From Typha latifolia (Eukaryota; Streptophyta; Magnoliopsida; Poales; Typhaceae): 64,000 nucleotides of DNA. Every line of letters begins with the position of its first letter. The first letter of the stretch is position 1. The stretch spans positions 2,965,501 through 3,029,500 of the forward strand of contig CM034102.1 of NCBI GenBank assembly GCA_019914945.1, read 5' to 3'. The translations under genes were made by a program, and so were the position numbers. The notes under the pieces are model-generated. The model was given only the letters and a program-made list of their open reading frames with translations, was not told where the DNA came from and did not search any database. This document shows positions 50,201-61,054 of the stretch, in pieces.

Positions 50201-51621
50201 TGTGATTTTTTAAGAGCATATATTAATTTCAGGCAAAGGAACCCCAAATGCGAAGAGGTCCAACAGTTCTAAATTCTAATTAAGTTGTGGACACCTAACA
50301 TGGTTACTAGTTCAAGGAAATGTTACATAACATAAATAAATATATAGGCAGGTAACATACCTGTATATATCCCTGCAAATTCATTATCAAAAGACAAGGC
50401 ATAAAAAAATATGTGGACATGCATGCACATCATGCAGTTGGAATAATTAAATTTGTCTGACAAGATATACATGCCAATATGCGATGTGGTCACCAAGTGG
50501 TAGGCAGGCTACTTCAAAATAAACCCCAAAAAGGAATTATAATGGACATCATCCATTACACTTTATTGTAACACCTTCACAGACCCACAATGAGCTACAT
50601 CTAGAAAATAAATCAACAATAAAAAGTATGCAAGAAGTCGAGATGCAAACTACATAGAAACTAACTGCAGAGAACACACTAAGTTATCTTAATGTGCTCT
50701 GTCCACCCATTGAAGCAGGTCATCAATAGGGGTCTCGGACTTAATCCAACAATGCCTACCCATTTTGACGTTTAACATAAGTTAACTAAAGCAAATCATC
50801 CTCTATCCTCTTCTGTGTCACGGGATTTAAAAAAAATAATCAGAGAATTATGCCAGTATTTCTAATTTACAAAAGAAGAATTAATAGATCAAATCCAAGT
50901 CATGCATTAAAGAGTCCCAGCCATTCTTACTCACTCAAACAAAATTTAGGCAGTCACAGAAGCGTTTAGTTTATCTATCTTTTTATCTAAGATTGCACAA
51001 TTTTGACGGATAAAATGGACGCAACAAACTATATTTCCATATCTTATAAGAGAGAAAATAAAAAACACATACCAGTGTTATTTCCAAAGTTTATATCTTT
51101 CTCCAACATTCCACCATCTCTTCCAGATGCAACAAAACTTAATTCGACATTGCCCCCATTCTGTTTGATTTCCTCCCCACCTCCTCCTTCCACCATCAAT
51201 CCATCACCTACCAAGCAACATCGGAAAATCAATCAAACCGATCGAAGAGCTCACCAACATTACATCCGAACAAAAAAAAAAAAAACCAAACTAAAGCATA
51301 ACCTAAGCGCTCCTTACCTCCCTTCTTGCTCTTCTCGTCGTCCGAGGCTTCCTCATCCGAACCCTTCCTTCCACTTCCTGACGCCATTGCTAGCTTCCCG
51401 CAGTTCTTCCGGTGAGCCCTCCTCTGCTTCGCGCTCGGGTGCGGGTTCGAGTAGGCCCACCCGCATGCGTGGCACACGAGCACTCCTCCATTTCCCTCAC
51501 CACCTTCAACCCAAGAAACCCACAAGCCATTAGTCCCGTAACGGAGAACAAAATAGAACCCACCCTATAAGGGAAGAAAACAACCTGAGGAGAAAACTCG
51601 GCGCTTCTCCTCGCTCTCCAT
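41251..51621 (-). CDS. C2H2-like zinc-finger protein, plant-specific, large
   Basis: Exons in gene order: 51621-51585, 51503-51303, 51207-51073, a candidate 12-nt microexon 50372-50361, 44369-42357 and 41834-41251. All are phase 1, giving 993 aa (989 without the microexon). A short N-terminus ([12 protein letters not shown]) leads to one zinc-finger-like module near residues 18-45, with the pattern C-x2-C-x7-H-x8-H-x3-C in [17 protein letters not shown] and RAHRKNC. A Gly/Glu-rich linker follows, then a long, acidic, probably disordered Ser/Glu/Asn-rich middle encoded by one 2-kb exon. The C-terminal block [20 protein letters not shown], Lys-rich signals ([14 protein letters not shown]) and the end [11 protein letters not shown] are recurrent in an uncharacterised plant C2H2 family. 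Nuclear location is likely; function is unknown. The 6-kb intron holds transposon debris, but the exons look intact. A TATA box (TATATAAA, minus strand) lies at 51757-51764. Confidence 0.82.
45540..47350 (+). mobile_element. Degenerate Ty3/gypsy retrotransposon fragment inside an intron
   Basis: Translated pieces follow the gypsy gag-pol order on the plus strand, broken by many stops and frame changes. Near 45578-45690 is the gag zinc-knuckle region (KERKVKDL, then FHCNEKF). Near 45835-45880 is a retroviral-type aspartic protease signature ([11 protein letters not shown], with Glu in the usual Gly position). Near 46370-46600 is reverse transcriptase ([25 protein letters not shown]). Near 46800-47190 is the RT/RNase H junction ([39 protein letters not shown]). 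No integrase, chromodomain or LTR pair was recognised, so this is a truncated relic. It lies antisense to the host zinc-finger gene, within its largest intron. Confidence 0.88.
47351..48970. other. AT-rich intron sequence beyond the gypsy relic
   Basis: Sequence in the large zinc-finger intron with no recognised coding content. It is very AT-rich, with many repeats of GAAATCTGAAATTT-like words near 48690-48960. It may include unrecognised parts of the retroelement. Confidence 0.4.
48971..49375. mobile_element. Non-autonomous TIR element (MITE-like), copy A
   Basis: The left end (GAAAATTTGCAT...) and the reverse complement of the right end (GAAATTTGCATA...) match imperfectly over about 70 bp, including CTATATTTT and CAAATCGAGCC. 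The 405-bp element has no ORF. It lies inside the zinc-finger intron. Target-site duplications are not clear to the eye. Confidence 0.6.
50361..50372 (-). other. Candidate 12-nt microexon of the zinc-finger gene
   Basis: On the minus strand, TTTGCAG precedes and GTATGTTAC follows the 12 bases GGATATATACAG. Inclusion keeps phase 1 and adds four residues between exons 3 and 4. The evidence is only good splice signals and phase. Confidence 0.4.
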
Positions 51622-52484
51622 CTCAAGAAGTCGGCAATGGCGGAGAGATAGCAGACGAGAAGAGGAGACTCTATTCCAAAGAGCTTGTGCTATCTTGAGT
51701 TGAAACAAGATTAAAGAGGGGGAGAGAGAGAGTGTGTGTGTGTGTGTGTTGAGGGGTTTATATACGGATTGATTCGGTGTGGTGAAGGGATTTAGTCAAT
51801 CATCTGCCGTAGGATGGACTAAGCGATAGAATCGGACGGCGATAGGTGGCGGCATACCGTGTACCGCCAGTTACGGAGATTGCGGTGGATTCGGGACTTC
51901 GTAACACACCCATGTGCGTGCGGGCGGTGAACCGTGGTGGGGTTTAAAGGGTGAACGAAGAGGTTTGTACGAGCGTCCGCTTAGAGATTGTCGTACGGGA
52001 TATGCAAGAACCCTTTACCCTCCTCGGGATTTGTGCACTCTCCTCTGTCTCCGCTTATCCGATATGCTTCCGTTATTTAGTTTTAACTAATCCCCAATAA
52101 ATTGTCAACAGATAAGATTCTCTTACGTCATTAAATATGACTAATTATCGAATAAATTAAATTATACATTACGAAGTTAATAAATTTATATCCATTTCAT
52201 TCCTCTGTATAATTGGAAGGCAACTAATAAGCCACCTCTATCCCTGACTGGGATCCCAAATAGATAGATTATGCACCAACTTTATTCCAACAAACAAGCG
52301 CGCGAATCTCAAAGCACGTTAAGGAAAGCATATATTTGAGCTTATGGATTTGTCACACCCATCAAAGTAAGCAAATGGCCAGAGACATGCTCACATGTCT
52401 TTGTCTCTCATGGAGCTTTGGCCGAGACTTGTCCATTGATAGTTACAAATGCAGACAGCAAACAAACTCCAAGAAAACAGACAA

Positions 52485-52517
<33 letters not shown>

Positions 52518-54319
52518 AATAGATGGATTCGATAAGTTTGAAGTTGTTTGAAAGATCTCGGGAGGAAGAGTTAGTTTCATGGATGATTAGTTGCTGTCGT
52601 TGGATATGCCAGAAATATGTTTGTAGATTGTAGTAAATGGAGAGAGACAAAAGGCTTTTCAATAGTTTCTAAAGAATGGGAGAGAGAGAGAGAGAGAAAG
52701 GTAACTATTGGCATCTCTATGTCTTAAGCTATACTATGTCTTCTCAAAAGAACAATTAAAAAACGCCTCATAATAATTATTATTGAGTAAGATAATATTA
52801 ATTATTCTAACTGTCACCAGGGATCATAAAGTCATCATTGGCCTTTTCAGACTTGACAAGAGACATCGATCACATGGTACGGTAGTTATCATGGTTAGAA
52901 GAGGGCAAATTATATTTTATCTTCATTTGATTTGACTCAAATTTACTTAACACTTTTAAAATTTTAATTTAAACATTTAACTTTCACGTGATTCAGTATC
53001 GCAGGCTTTCCTGGTTTTCTTTACGGGAAATTTATATATAACAACTTTTTTTATAATAAAATTGTAGTTTTATATTTTATATTTTTATTATTTATAAATT
53101 GAGTTTTATATTTCAGTGAATATATGGAGAAAATAATTTGTTGTTAGATCGTTAGTTAAACTTAATCAAACCTCTAAGTTAAATTAATTATGCTATGAAA
53201 ATATTTTCGATCAGAAAGTATTTATCATTTTAGAAATATAATATTTTTACTTAATGGAATATTTTCTATGCAAATAATAAAAATATAATGTGCAAATTAT
53301 AATTTCGTTAAAAGATATAAATTTTCTATCTTTTTATCCAAAGTAAAGTAAGAATACAAATGGTCAAATTATTTTATTGTTATTTGCGCCAATATATGTT
53401 GTAATAAATAAAATTTTAAATGAGTAAACTACTCGGATTCAGCCGCCACAGGACTAAACTGTTATTTACCCACATTTTTAGAATAATAAGGTGATCTTGA
53501 TCGAGACTCTTATAAGTTAACAAGTATTATAAAATTAATAGAATAAGATTAAGTATGTTGCTTTGTGAAATGGCAAGCACTAATGCACCATTCTTATAGA
53601 TTCGGGACATGTAGACAACAATAGAAGCCAGAGTGGCCTTTTCATTAGGCTTTATATATCTATATATGTATATTCCTGGGCTACTAGTCAAGCCCAACTC
53701 CAGCCCATTAATATCTCAGGAGATAGCCTGGTAGATCCTGGATCACAAACTACTAGTAAAGTTCTGAATCAAGGATTGGTATGCAAAATTAATTTTATCT
53801 TTTAAGAATTCACAATTTATTCTTTTCTATTATAGTCACTTACATGTGTGATTATGAATTCAGAGGTTAGTAATACTATTTTGGGCAAGCCATTGCACCA
53901 CAATTGACATTATGCTGTGAACCTCAATGCAGCAGCATTCAATTAGAAGAAGCAAGTGATTTATTCAACTTAATGAAAACAGTTAATATAATCAAGTCTC
54001 CTGAAGCATGCCGTGGTATCAATATATGAAACCATCTCAATATGACATACATGAACTCTTTCATATAAGCTATAGAATCACTCTTAAAATGCCTGATAAT
54101 AAATGGAAAAAACAAAGAGAAGACAAAGATACAACATCTTTGGAACTAAGATATGATCGTAAGTCATCGATGCCGTAAAGCATTTCCAAAATGACAAAAA
54201 GAAGGTAAGTAAGGAATGGGGGCAAAAGTAAAGAAGAAAGCATGCCGAAGCAATATGACTCTCCTAGCTAATAGCCTAATACAACTTGTTCCGGTAGGCG
54301 CAATTGATGTCCTTCTTCC
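51622..54319. other. Intergenic upstream of the zinc-finger gene, with repeats
   Basis: It holds the 5' leader with a GA/GT microsatellite (51721-51749) and further GA microsatellites at 52497-52517 and 52680-52698. The TIR element copy B lies at 53027-53326. The sequence near the right end is the 3' flank of the glucanase gene. Open frames at 52336-52662 derive from the GA repeat. No gene was recognised. Confidence 0.45.
53027..53326. mobile_element. Non-autonomous TIR element (MITE-like), copy B
   Basis: The ends are GAAATTTATATA (left) and GAAAATTTATAT (reverse complement of right). Internal words match copy A in the same order (TATATTTT-ATTATTTA-AAATTGAG, then GTTAGTTAAACTTAA-CAAA-CTC-A-TTAA). 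It is 300 bp and very AT-rich, with no ORF. It appears to be a shorter relative of copy A. Confidence 0.5.
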
Positions 54320-56845
54320 TTAGTTTGACAAACTCGGGAATTTGCAAGATCCATAACCTGCAAAAACCACCATCGGGTCATACAAAATCAAGCAAGAACG
54401 AATAGAAGATTCCAATAGGTTTAATAGTAAAAATTTCACGAACTATGATTGTAGATGTTTGACATAAAATTTCTGAAATAGATAAAAAGTAGGCATGCAA
54501 ATAAATGTGCGAGATTCGCAGAATGGGGACGGCAACAGATCAAAGAGAGACACTTTCAGATACTTAGATGATAAGAATAGGACATCCATTCAAATCTGTC
54601 TATTATGTAATCTTTTAGGTTTGTATATTTGATATAACTTGCAAACGATGAAAATTGACCAACAATTCTGCAACAAGCCTAATAAGTTTACATCAAGCAT
54701 TAAATCAAAGGTAGACACTCCACCAATTGTGGCTCCTAGATCCAGGCTTACCTAGTGTAAACCCTAGAACTTTTAGAGAAAAAAGTCTACCGGGCCAAAT
54801 ATATGTGGACCAAAAGCAGGTGAAAAATATATCCTGCAAAATTTTGGTGGGAGATCAAATCCAACTTTGAAACAAACAAGCAGCATATTAAATGCACACC
54901 ACACCTTGTTTGACATTGGTGACCAATAAGAATGCCATCAGCTCCTATCAGTTCCAGAATATCTTATTCACAATCTGCCCCGCAATGCAATAAGCATGCA
55001 TTTTCATACTTAGTTAAATCACAAGGATCTTTTGGCAAGACAGCATTAGAAAAGTGTAATGTCTTAGCTAAATCTATCGGTTTTGTTTTCTTTCCGGATG
55101 GGTTGTTCATCTGATAATACCTAATAAAGCTCTCATTGCTCAAAGAAGAACTACAAATCATTGTGATACTCATCAAGGGACAGCTCATGAACTATTCAAG
55201 AGTTCCAACATGAAAGCCATGCCTGGATCAAATTGGTACCACTACCTAAATTAAACCAAATGAATCAGTACTGAAGATATACTATTATTTCAATCCAATC
55301 ATCAGAGCTAGCTTATAACATTATAAGTTCCTCTAAAAATCCAAAGATTCTACCATTATCATACAGGAGATAACTACTAGCTTGAAAGATAAAGAGGATT
55401 GGTAGGAACTTACTTGGATCTTTAGCAGTCTGAACTGCTAGACCATTGAAGAAGCAAGTCCCTCCTGCCTTCCTGAACTGCTGCCAATAAGAATTAAATG
55501 CATAACTTGCATGCGCCGCCACAGTATTTGGCCGGTAGCACACCCCGCCTGGCCTAATTGCGTTGCAAGTGCCATTCCCCTGCCCGCAAGCATATGTCAC
55601 CGCACCCGCCACCGCGGTCTCATTCACCTTTCCCTTAACCAAGACACACCAAATCTTCCCTTTATATGGCTCATCATTCTCCGGCGCTGGCAATGGTGGG
55701 TAGGATGCCAATTGTCGCCGACCGGTGAGGTCAATCTCATATACCGCCCTCTTGTTGGGATAAAACAACCCCCAATGCCGCTCTGTCCCTGGCCCTGGCT
55801 TCTGGTTCTCATTATAGAGGGAAAACACAAACACCGGCATCATTGCCCCTGGCCTAGCCGGCGTGCCGACCGCTGGCCTCATCGCCATTCTCTTCGCCAA
55901 ATTGCGATTGTAAATAGCGGCATTATACACGTTGGCCCCAATTTGATCCAGATCGCCGGCATTAGGCCAACCGGTCTCCGCAATGGCCAGAGGCACATTG
56001 CCGTACCCCAAGCGACACATCGCCGCGATCACGGCATCAAGCATTTGGTCGAGCATGTTGGTATATGTCAATTTACTCCCCGGGTCAAAGTAATTTGTGC
56101 TCGAATTCCCCTCAAAAAGCGCGTAATCGAGGGAAACAGAGTCGGTGTTCGACGCCCAGACGAAGTAAGGGTACGCATCCACGAAGTAGTATGAGCGGGT
56201 CTTGGATAGAAACCTAAGCAGAGGTCTGATCACCGGCTCGGCGATGTCTGAACGGAAATCGCCGGCGGAGGGCGGAAACGACGAGTTCAGAGCGTCCATG
56301 GCGAGAGTGGTGCCGACTTTAATGTTATGGATCGAATGGCACTTGATAGCCTTGTGGAGGTTGACCATGGCGGGAACTAAAGAAGGCCAAGTTGAGTTCT
56401 TGATGGAGTAATCCGAGAGCACCTCGTTTCCCACGAGAAGGAAGCGGACTCGGGTCTTAGGGTAGAACGGGAGGAGATTGGAGGCGACCCAGGACTCAGC
56501 GGCGGATTGGTTCGCGGCCAGAGAAGGGATGAGCTGGTTCGGGACCATGATGGAGACGCGGAGGTGCGTACGCGAGAGCGCGCGTAGGATGGCTGGGTTG
56601 GCGTCGTATATCTTGACGGCGCCGGCTTTGACCGACCGGAGGAGGCGGACGGAGTGGGACGGGGAAGGGATGTTGTCCCCGAGGACGCCGTAGTTGACTC
56701 CGAGACCTTTAAAGGCAGCGCCTTTGGCTGTGGAAACGAAGTGGGTCAGTGGGATAACAGCAAAGATAAGAAGTGCGTATTGCTCAAAATGCTTACCTTG
56801 GGAAGATAACAAGAAGAGGAGGAAGAAGAGCGGAAGGAGAGCCAT
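54320..56845 (-). CDS. Glucan endo-1,3-beta-glucosidase (GH17) with X8/CBM43 domain
   Basis: Exons in gene order: 56845-56797, 56727-55414 and 54357-54320, giving 466 aa. A signal peptide (MALLPLFFLLFLLSSQ) is followed by the GH17 barrel. LGVNYGVLGDNIPSP opens it, VGNEVLSD carries the acid/base Glu and IAETGWPNAG the nucleophile Glu; FSLYNENQKPGPG and HWGLFYP follow. A C-terminal X8 domain (about residues 360-450) has IWCVLVKG, TYACGQGNGTC, CYRPNT and TCFFNGLAV, with the family's cysteines, the last in YGSCKFPS. Such enzymes cleave beta-1,3-glucan (callose) in the cell wall or at plasmodesmata. The protein stops right after X8, so no GPI-anchor signal is seen and it is probably secreted or wall-bound. 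The 69-bp first intron has no in-frame stop, so a single frame runs through it. A TATA box (TATATAA, minus strand) lies at about 56909-56916. Confidence 0.95.
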
Positions 56846-58022
56846 GGCAGGAGCTAGCTGTGTTGCTCTTGGGGGGAGTTGCTTGATTTTTATGGGGCGG
56901 GGGGGGGAGTTATATAGGCGCGATAGTTAATGCTTTTATTGATGAAGGGTTTTAGGTTTAGCTACCTTAGGCTAACAGAGAAAGAGAGAGGAAGGTGAGA
57001 AAAAGGTAACTTCTTTTTTTTTCTTCGTTCTTTCTTCTTTCTCCTTTCTCCTGTTCCTCTTCTTGGCTCTCTTTGAACGCTCTTTTGTAAATTAGATTCT
57101 ATAGAGGGAAGAAAGAGGAGAAGGTGTGCCTCGAGATTCGCGTCTGGCTCTCGGGAATAATTTGTATACGTTATTTTAATGGATTAAAGCAAGAAAGGAA
57201 GGTAATCATCAGGCTCTCCTCCAGCTTTACTGCCACAAGGAAAAAAGCGATATGTATCCGTTGATCGATCGTTCGTTCGTTCGTTGTGGTGTGCGTTGCG
57301 TTGTGCACGGATGCGCTATTTATCAAATCGAACACTAAATCTTTTCAAGATTTTGTCTGGAAAGCATCGTTAGATAAATCCTAAACTTCAAGGGTCTAAT
57401 GTGAAAAAAAAAAACATCATCGTGGCTCAGGAAAGACGGAGAAATCGACTAAATTTGCATACCTCACAAGTCTTGGATCCAAATAAGAGAGAATGAATTG
57501 GCCAATTGGGTCAGTCACCGTTTTAAGTCTACTAGACTTTGACCCATTCATTGGTTTTAAACCATGTAGGAAATTAAACAGAAGGTCTGTATGGCTGCAT
57601 GTGTACTTGGACTTCGATGTGTTACCTAACGGATCTATCGAAGCAACCTTTAGAAGATTTTCAAACAACATCCTATATTTTAATAATTTTATGATTCCAA
57701 TCTGTCTTTGAGCTATTTGTTATATATTCCATCTCCCCTTTTTATCTGTAATTTACCTTTGAAAAGTTAATCGTACTGCTTTGTTATCATTTTGTTAGAG
57801 TTAGTCTAAATTAACATAGGTTGTCGAATGATTAAATTACAAATCACTTGAAAGACGAATATTAATCATAAAATCTTATGTCCTAAAGATGAAACGAAAA
57901 TGAAATTGATATCGAAATCATCACTGAAATTAAAAAAAATGAAAGCAAAACTTAAAAGACTCTAATCATAAAATTACTAAAATGTGAGTTATTATTATGT
58001 TGAAAATTAAAAGACTAATGTA
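56846..58022. other. Intergenic: glucanase promoter and tRNA flank
   Basis: It contains a CT/T-rich tract (57013-57070), a GTTC(G) short repeat near 57270-57290 and AT-rich sequence. Small open frames at 57417-57711 have no recognisable similarity. No gene was seen. Confidence 0.45.
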
Positions 58023-58096
58023 TGTCTGAGCCCGGGTTCGAACCGGGGACCTCTAGTGTGTGAGACTAGCGTGATAACCAACTACACCACCCAGAC
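58023..58096 (-). tRNA. tRNA-Val (anticodon CAC)
   Basis: 74 nt on the minus strand. The acceptor stem GTCTGGG pairs with CTCAGAC (one G-T pair) plus discriminator A. The anticodon stem CTAGT/ACTAG closes the loop CTCACAC, placing CAC at 34-36. The T arm has GGTTCGAACCC, which also serves as the B box. There is no intron and no encoded CCA, as expected for a nuclear gene. It lies 217 bp upstream of the oxidoreductase ATG, on the opposite strand. Confidence 0.96.
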
Positions 58097-58256
58097 TGTT
58101 GGATAATTGATTTAGCTTTCAGCTACTCATGTAAAAGCTATTTCGCTGTCATCTTATAGAAGACGCATTGGTGGCAACTAGAATGGACTGTCAGCTGACA
58201 GCAAACCACTTATAATTTGCGACCAAACCTTTATCTCTGTCTCTCTTACCACACAA

Positions 58257-58258
<2 letters not shown>

Positions 58259-58306
<48 letters not shown>
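58259..58306. repeat. (CT)n microsatellite in the oxidoreductase 5' leader
   Basis: About 24 CT units end 6 bp before the start codon at 58313. A CT-rich leader so close to the ATG is probably transcribed. A second (CT)n tract lies at 60635-60676, downstream of the gene. Confidence 0.95.
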
Positions 58307-58309
<3 letters not shown>

Positions 58310-58312
58310 GCC

Positions 58313-60179
58313 ATGGCTGCGAAAGTTATGAGAGCAGTGCAGTATGACAGATATGGCGGTGGAGCAGCTGGGCTGAAGGTATATGAACGTCTCCTAATGT
58401 TTGGTGCTTATCTGGATTTTTGGAAGAAAGATATAATTGTATTTGATGCGAAACTCCTCTGATTTAAGTGTCTCATTGTATGGATTTCTTTGTCTATTTC
58501 GATTAATAGTAGTACTGCTGCTTTTTGCTACCATCGGAGGTGCATGATGAAATGCCTAGATCAACTGGAGATTCCATGTGTCTGTGGGTGGTAGTTTTTG
58601 TTTTCTTTTTGGTTATTTAGGTCGGGTTGTTCCTTTCTCTGTTACTCTGCATTAAAGCCCTGTTCCATGGTCTTGGTTTTGGAAAAAATTTCTAAGCTTC
58701 CTCATGTTGAATGTGTTCATTGTCTAGCTTGGTCATCATCAAGCATCATAATTTTGCTTTCTAGATGTTGATCTTTCAATACTATATCTATTTATGTATA
58801 CAATGTTCTCCATTTAATTGTCCAAGTAAAAATTTCTGGACAATTTTCAACTTTGCTTGAATAAGTCCTTGCGTATAGTTCATTATGCTTCTCTTGAAGT
58901 ATATTTTATGATAACTGCAGCATGTTGAGGTTCCAATTCCTTCACCAAAGAAAGATGAGGTTTTATTGAAGTTGGAGGCCGCGAGCATAAATCCAGTTGA
59001 CTGGAAGATTCAGAAAGGCATGCTGAGGCCATTTTTGCCACCTAAATTTCCATTCATACCAGGTAATCTGAAGCTCCTTCACAAGAAGAGACACGAGGCT
59101 CTCTGATGCAGTTCTACTTAATGTTTTGTGAGCATATGCAATATAACCCCAACTTGCTCAGCTAATATGGATTTTTCTGGTTTCTCAATTGAATCTTGTA
59201 TGTTACTTACTCCCACCAAAACAAAGCAAGCATCATATGATATTTGAATGATGCCTTCATTTCTTGGGTGAAATAGTTGTTGACGTTGCTGGAGAAGTAA
59301 TTGAGCTCGGTCCTGGAGTAAGTTCCTTCAGTGTAGGTGACAAAGCTGTTGCCATGCTCAATTTTCCAGTAAGTGCTAAACTTCGTAACGCATTGGAACA
59401 TTAGCTGTGCTCGAAGTTAATAGCAATATATGATCCTTTGTGAAGTCCTTGTATACTTTTCCAACTTCCTGACCTATTATTCTGTATGTCAGACTGGCGG
59501 TGGCCTCGCAGAATATGCGGTGGCACAAGTGAATTTAATGGTTTCAAGGCCTCCTGAAGTGTCTCCATCTGAAGGGGCTGGCCTACCAACTGCGGCTGTC
59601 ACCGCCCTGCAGGCACTGAAAGCCGCAGGGATGAAGTTCGACGGCAGTGACAAGCCATCGAATGTTCTGATCACCGCCGCTTCTGGTGGCGTTGGACATT
59701 TCGCCGTCCAGCAAGCGAAGGTAGCAGGCCTTCATGTCACTGCCACTTGCGGCGCTCGCAATGTCGATCTCGTAAAGAGCCTCGGTGCTGATGAGGTGCT
59801 CGATTATAAGTCACCTGAAGGTGCAATCCTGAAGAGCCCATCAGACAAGAAGTATGATGCAGTGATCCATTGCACCACAGGGATCCCATTCTCCACCTTT
59901 GAGCCTAACTTGAGTAGTAATGGGAAGGTTATAGATATAACTCCCTCTTTTAAAAGCATGGTCACTTTTCTTCTTAAGAAAGTAACCTTCTCTAAGAAGA
60001 AGTTGGTGCCATTGCTCTTGGCACCTAAAAGAGAGGAATTGGAATTTGTAATGCAGCTGGTGAAGGAAGGCAAGCTGAAGACTGTAGTAGACTCGGTACA
60101 TCCATTAAACAAAGCAGAGGAAGCTTGGGTTAAGAGCATAGATGGTCATGCTACAGGGAAGATCATTGTGGAAATGTGA
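58313..60179 (+). CDS. Quinone oxidoreductase, zinc-independent MDR family (CEQORH-like)
   Basis: Exons 58313-58378, 58921-59062, 59277-59368 and 59493-60179 give 328 aa. The N-terminal GroES-like domain has MRAVQYDRYGG, INPVDWKIQKG and VDVAGEVIELGPG. The Rossmann domain has the nucleotide motif AASGGVGHFAVQQAK (residues about 165-180) and GADEVLDY. The C-terminal block includes VVDSVHPL and GHATGKIIVEM. There are no catalytic-zinc cysteines, as in zeta-crystallin-type NADPH:quinone or enone oxidoreductases. The closest plant group known to me is the chloroplast inner-envelope quinone oxidoreductase homologue, which is imported without a cleavable transit peptide; no transit peptide is seen here either. 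One oddity: at the exon 2-3 junction the expected Pro-Gly-Thr/Ala-Asp before VAGEV reads Pro-Val-Val-Asp. The substrate is not readable. A Lys-rich loop (LKKVTFSKKK) lies in the second half. Confidence 0.93.
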
Positions 60180-60631
60180 GGTGATTATTTTTGTGCCTCA
60201 ACATCCATTGGTAGGTATGGGGTTGGTATCTGGAGGATGAAATGTAAACCTTGTCTTTTAATATATATATATATAGCGGTGCTCAAGCCACGTTGTAATG
60301 TTTGGTAGCATGTTATGACATTAATAAAGTGTTATGGTTAGTCATTACTTGCACATCTTTCACTAGGTGTGATGGTTAAAGTTTGACACCAAGAAATTAA
60401 CCATGTCAATAATCACTGCAACGATAAGTGGCTTTAAAAATTAAATAATAGTTGTTCTTTGTATATACAGTTCTGACCCTTTCCTTTGCACTACATATTG
60501 CCACCAGACAAATTTGAATTCAAGCATGAAGTGGTTCTTACATTCAAGAACAATCATGTGTTTCTAAAATTAAATCAAGGCCAAACAGCTGAAGGGAACA
60601 AGATATGAGTGAATAATAATAATTGCTTTTT

Positions 60632-60678
<47 letters not shown>

Positions 60679-61054
60679 ATTCCCCAATGTACTGTACATT
60701 TTGCAATAAAAAATTTACAAGAATACAAATCAGAATTTTCTTGCTCTGCAGGACTGCTCCTTGCTGCTCCTGTTTTGGAACTCAAATTCTTAAAGACAAA
60801 ATTAATATAGTTTTTGATAGGGGAATAGGGAGTAAATCCTTACTGAAATAAGTCGATAACTATCGATTTGGATATAGGATAAAAAGACCTTGAATTCAAG
60901 GCATCTAGAACTGACCAACAAGCACAAGCTTGTAGCTGGAGATCAGTTAAAGCAAGTAAAGACAGCAATAGAAACAAGCCATCTACCTTGCAATGTGGTC
61001 ATATCCTGGGAATATGAAGATCACCAGTTCACAGTATATCGAGAGTGTCAGATA
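60180..61054. other. Intergenic, convergent 3' ends
   Basis: It holds the 3' UTR of the oxidoreductase (a TA repeat near 60263-60275), the (CT)n repeat at 60635-60676, and the 3' flank of the Lys/Glu-rich gene on the other strand. No further gene was recognised. Confidence 0.45.
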
